A stretch of 16,815 nucleotides of DNA. Origin: Tissierellia bacterium (lineage in GTDB: Bacteria; Bacillota_A; Clostridia; Tissierellales; Peptoniphilaceae). The position numbers were made by a program, and so were the translations under genes. Shown here piece by piece: positions 14,751 through 16,815 of the stretch. The notes beneath the pieces were generated by a model that was not told where the DNA came from, did not search any database, and saw only the letters and a program-made list of their open reading frames with translations. The stretch spans positions 1-16,815 of the forward strand of contig JAAYEN010000326.1 in NCBI GenBank assembly GCA_012728775.1, given 5' to 3'. Each line of letters starts with the position of its first letter. Position 1 is the stretch's first letter.

Positions 14751-16411
14751 AGTGCCTCCTCAATTCTTTCAACAAGTTCTTCAAGGTAGAAAGTTCTACC
14801 ATCATATTTTTTAATTATAAAATCTGCTTTAACAAGTGCTTCTTGTCTTATAAGCCCTTCTAACTGTCCATCTTTATTCATTTCTATTACAATATATTTA
14901 TCTGCTTTCTCATAATATTCTGTAAATTTCTTTAGAGGAAGAGGGAATACATCAGCATATGAAAGTGCTTTAATTTTGTGTCCTTTTTCATTTAATAATT
15001 CGACAGCTTCTTTGACAACTCCATAAGTTGAACCCCAAGAAACTATTAAAGTATTAAAATCATCCACACCAATTTCCCAAGGCTCTTCTAATTCTTCAAT
15101 AAGCCCTTCAAATTTTTTATGTCTTTTGTCTACCATCTTGACTCTGTTGTCTGAACTTTCGTCGATGCGTCCATACTCGTTATGTTCATCTGAATCTACC
15201 ATAACTAAATTTCCGTTAGATTTACCTGGTATCAATCTTGGACTAACTCCGGTATTAGTAAAAGCATATCTTTTGTAAGTTCCTGGTTCATAATCTGCGG
15301 GATTTGCTAAATATCTATTGATTTCTACCGCACTTAAGTCAAATGGTGTTACATTCATAGCAGAATCTGCCAAGTGTTTATCAGACATTAGTATTACAGG
15401 AATTTGATATTTTTCAGCGGTATTAAACGCTCTAACAGTCTGGTGAAATGCATCTTCTACAGTTCTAGGCGCAATGATTTTTCTAGGAAATTCTCCGTGA
15501 CCACCGTGAATCAAAAATCTTAAATCTGCTTGTTCAGTGTCCGTTGGAAGACCAGTAGCAGGACCAGGCCTTTGTACGTTTGCAATTACTATAGGAGTTT
15601 CAATAATTCCAGCCATCGACAATGCCTCTTGCATAAGGGCTAGTCCGCCACCAGAAGAGCCTGTCATTGCACGAACACCGGCATAAGATGCACCTAAAGC
15701 CATATTTAAAGCTGCGACTTCATCTTCTACTTGATCTACTACTATGTTAAGTTCTTCAGCTGCTGAAGCCATATAGCCTAATAGACTTGATGATGGAGTC
15801 ATAGGGTATGCACAATAAAACCTACAACCAGCAGCTACTGCTCCTAGTCCTATAGCTGAATTTCCATCCAATAAAATTGTTTCCTTTGAATCTAATTCAA
15901 TTTTATCTACTTCTAAATGAGCATATCCTTTTTCTAAAGCTGCGTAGTTCATTTCTCTTAATGTTTCTTTGAAAGTTTCTCCAATGACAGCTTTTCCAAA
16001 TTCAACATCTATACCATAGCGTCCCATAATAACGCCAAGACCTAATGTTGTAATCATTTTTTCATTTCCTAATTCTTTTGCTGTTTTAATTAAGTCTAAT
16101 TTTTTTGTCTCTTCATGTCCTTCAATTGAAGAATCAGCAAAGCTAACTCCATCTGGCTTTAGTCTTGGCATGTGGAGTTCTAAAGTTTCTTCGTTCAATG
16201 CAAATATTACATCAAGTTCTCTGCTTGGGCTGTATATGACTTTATTAGAAAAACGAATTTGAAAAAAGTTATGTCCACCCCTTACTCTTGATCTATAATC
16301 AGAGGTAGTAAATACGTGATATCCACTTCTTTGCAACACTTTTGTTAGCATAGAAGCAACGGTATCCATACCTTGACCTGCAGCGCCTCCAATTAAAATA
16401 TTATAATCCAT
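14747..16411 (-). CDS. korA: 2-oxoacid:ferredoxin oxidoreductase, fused gamma-alpha subunit
   Basis: Partner of the beta subunit. The 554-residue protein fuses the gamma (CoA/dimer) domain (about 1-178, starting IGGAAGQGMDTVA with Gly9-Gly14) to the alpha domain (about 180-554). In alpha I see YPMTPSS (202-208), EDEVAALN (229-236), TGSSGGGLALM from 250, QRPGPATGLPT, and a C-terminal part with IVSWGSTYGVV and LPLKKFTEYYEKADKYIVIEMNKDGQLEGL. There is no ferredoxin-like delta domain here or in the neighbouring genes, so this is the two-gene KorAB architecture. GGAGG (complement of 16418-16422) is well placed before the ATG. It is transcribed divergently from rpmG. Confidence 0.92.
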   Translation of the reverse strand: MDYNILIGGAAGQGMDTVASMLTKVLQRSGYHVFTTSDYRSRVRGGHNFFQIRFSNKVIYSPSRELDVIFALNEETLELHMPRLKPDGVSFADSSIEGHEETKKLDLIKTAKELGNEKMITTLGLGVIMGRYGIDVEFGKAVIGETFKETLREMNYAALEKGYAHLEVDKIELDSKETILLDGNSAIGLGAVAAGCRFYCAYPMTPSSSLLGYMASAAEELNIVVDQVEDEVAALNMALGASYAGVRAMTGSSGGGLALMQEALSMAGIIETPIVIANVQRPGPATGLPTDTEQADLRFLIHGGHGEFPRKIIAPRTVEDAFHQTVRAFNTAEKYQIPVILMSDKHLADSAMNVTPFDLSAVEINRYLANPADYEPGTYKRYAFTNTGVSPRLIPGKSNGNLVMVDSDEHNEYGRIDESSDNRVKMVDKRHKKFEGLIEELEEPWEIGVDDFNTLIVSWGSTYGVVKEAVELLNEKGHKIKALSYADVFPLPLKKFTEYYEKADKYIVIEMNKDGQLEGLIRQEALVKADFIIKKYDGRTFYLEELVERIEEAL

Positions 16412-16571
16412 TAATAACCTCCATAATTTTTATACAAATACTGTGTTATTTCATTTAATACCCTTTATAAAAAAGATTATTACTTATATTAAAATAAAAA
16501 AATTTGATTTATAATAATATTTGGAAAGTAAAAATTATTCTCAAAAAAAGCGTAAAAACCAATAATTACAC

Positions 16572-16600
16572 TTGATTATTTTTAAGATTTATGTTATCTT
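16572..16600 (+). promoter_or_regulatory. Weak plus-strand promoter candidate upstream of an orphan hairpin
   Basis: TTGATT (16572-16577) and TATCTT (16595-16600) are 17 bases apart, with TG at 16592-16593 making an extended -10. A TATACT at 16600-16605 overlaps it. If active, the transcript would run only about 45 bases to the terminator-like hairpin at 16629-16652. Confidence 0.25.
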
Positions 16601-16628
16601 ATACTAGATGAATTTATATTAACATTTC

Positions 16629-16652
16629 GAAAGGGAGCGAAGCTCTTTTTTT
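16629..16652 (+). terminator. Terminator-like hairpin with GAA loop and T-run
   Basis: GAGC (16635-16638) and GCTC (16642-16645) close a GAA triloop. The core GCGAAGC is known as an unusually stable minihairpin. The stem extends outward through two G-T wobbles and A-T pairs into seven T (16646-16652). No plus-strand gene lies upstream within the window to be terminated, since korA points the other way. Confidence 0.6.
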
Positions 16653-16653
16653 A

Positions 16654-16682
16654 TTGACATTAAGCGATTTATATGCTATTTT
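16654..16682 (+). promoter_or_regulatory. Promoter of rpmG
   Basis: A perfect TTGACA at 16654-16659 lies 17 bases before TATTTT at 16677-16682. TG at 16674-16675 makes an extended -10. It begins right after the T-run of the upstream hairpin. A second, perfect TATAAT at 16701-16706 has no good -35 and would start transcription almost at the ribosome site. Confidence 0.7.
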
Positions 16683-16726
16683 AATTACCAGAAATTTTAA
16701 TATAATCAAGATACAGGAGGTGCCCT

Positions 16727-16815
16727 ATGGCAGATAAAGTTACTCTTGCTTGTCAAGAATGTAAAAACAGAAATTACGTAACATTCAAAAATAAGAAAAA
16801 CACAACTGAGAGAAT
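16727..16815 (+). CDS. rpmG: Ribosomal protein L33 (5' part, cut by window end)
   Basis: The first 29 codons are visible. The product begins [20 protein letters not shown] and continues into the Lys/Asn-rich segment typical of L33, just before the usual second cysteine pair of the zinc-binding form. The CxxC at residues 9 and 12 shows this is the zinc-containing type. AGGAGGT at 16715-16721 is a strong ribosome site. In Firmicutes this gene is often followed by secE and nusG, and then by the L11/L1 and rpoB genes; that lies beyond the window. Confidence 0.93.
   Translation, partial: MADKVTLACQECKNRNYVTFKNKKNTTER

Larger units (their letters stand above)
16412..16726. other. 315-bp divergent intergenic region between korA and rpmG
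   Basis: No ORF here looks real. From left to right it holds the korA ribosome site, very AT-rich sequence with a weak minus-strand promoter candidate (TTGAGA read from 16544-16539, TATTAT read from 16519-16514, spacer 19), a weak plus-strand promoter candidate at 16572-16600, a hairpin with a T-run at 16629-16652, and the rpmG promoter at 16654-16682. Confidence 0.7.

Noticed and set aside
16427..16560. tRNA or riboswitch upstream of korA or rpmG
   Set aside because: No cloverleaf, CCA end or familiar aptamer core could be found by eye; the sequence is mostly A/T with no long stems.
16683..16697. CodY-box-like sequence upstream of rpmG
   Set aside because: It matches the CodY consensus at 12 of 15 positions, but such matches are frequent by chance in AT-rich DNA. 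I have no evidence for CodY in this organism, and L33 operons are not typical targets.

Overview
This is an AT-rich, low-GC Gram-positive chromosome segment, most likely from an anaerobic clostridial-type Firmicute. The evidence is strong purine-rich Shine-Dalgarno (SD) sequences, sigma-A type promoters, U-tailed terminators, lipobox lipoproteins, a YabN/MazG fusion, RqcP and DivIC, and a ferredoxin-dependent 2-oxoacid oxidoreductase. The gene order prsA-mazG-hup-rqcP-divIC-S1-tilS-hpt-ftsH matches the order I know from Clostridium, except that every sporulation gene usually interleaved there (spoVT, spoVB, yabP, yabQ, spoIIE) is absent. I infer a lineage that has lost sporulation, perhaps in the Tissierellia/Peptoniphilaceae neighbourhood; that placement is an inference.

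Layout: 1-51 holds the last codons of an upstream gene (possibly mfd). Positions 66-1200 hold a promoter, the PrsA-type foldase lipoprotein gene and its terminator. Positions 1376-4255 hold a transcription unit mazG-hup-rqcP-divIC-S1 protein (YabR-like), ending in a terminator whose T-run touches the start of tilS. Positions 4265-8132 hold tilS-hpt-ftsH and a terminator-like hairpin. Positions 8143-11215 hold dusB, then greA-lysS with a near-consensus promoter inside the 3' end of dusB, closed by a strong terminator. Positions 11258-12544 are a single-gene unit for an abundant-looking lipoprotein of unknown function with two tandem copies of one domain. Positions 12600-13367 encode a DUF975-like polytopic membrane protein. 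Convergent to it, on the minus strand, are korA-korB (2-oxoacid:ferredoxin oxidoreductase, gamma-alpha fusion plus beta) and tadA. A 315-bp divergent intergenic region then leads to rpmG (ribosomal protein L33, cut by the window end), which normally opens the secE-nusG-ribosomal protein region.

Functionally the window is mostly informational housekeeping: protein folding and quality control (PrsA, RqcP, FtsH), nucleotide sanitation and salvage (MazG, Hpt), nucleoid (HU), cell division (DivIC), tRNA modification and charging (TilS, DusB, TadA, LysS), transcription elongation (GreA), translation (L33), and anaerobic carbon/energy metabolism (KorAB). I see no CRISPR array, insertion sequence, phage gene, tRNA or rRNA. 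The least explained parts are the duplicated-domain lipoprotein with its inverted-repeat promoter, the tilS start that lacks a ribosome-binding site, the strong hairpin between hup and rqcP, and an orphan terminator-like hairpin upstream of rpmG.
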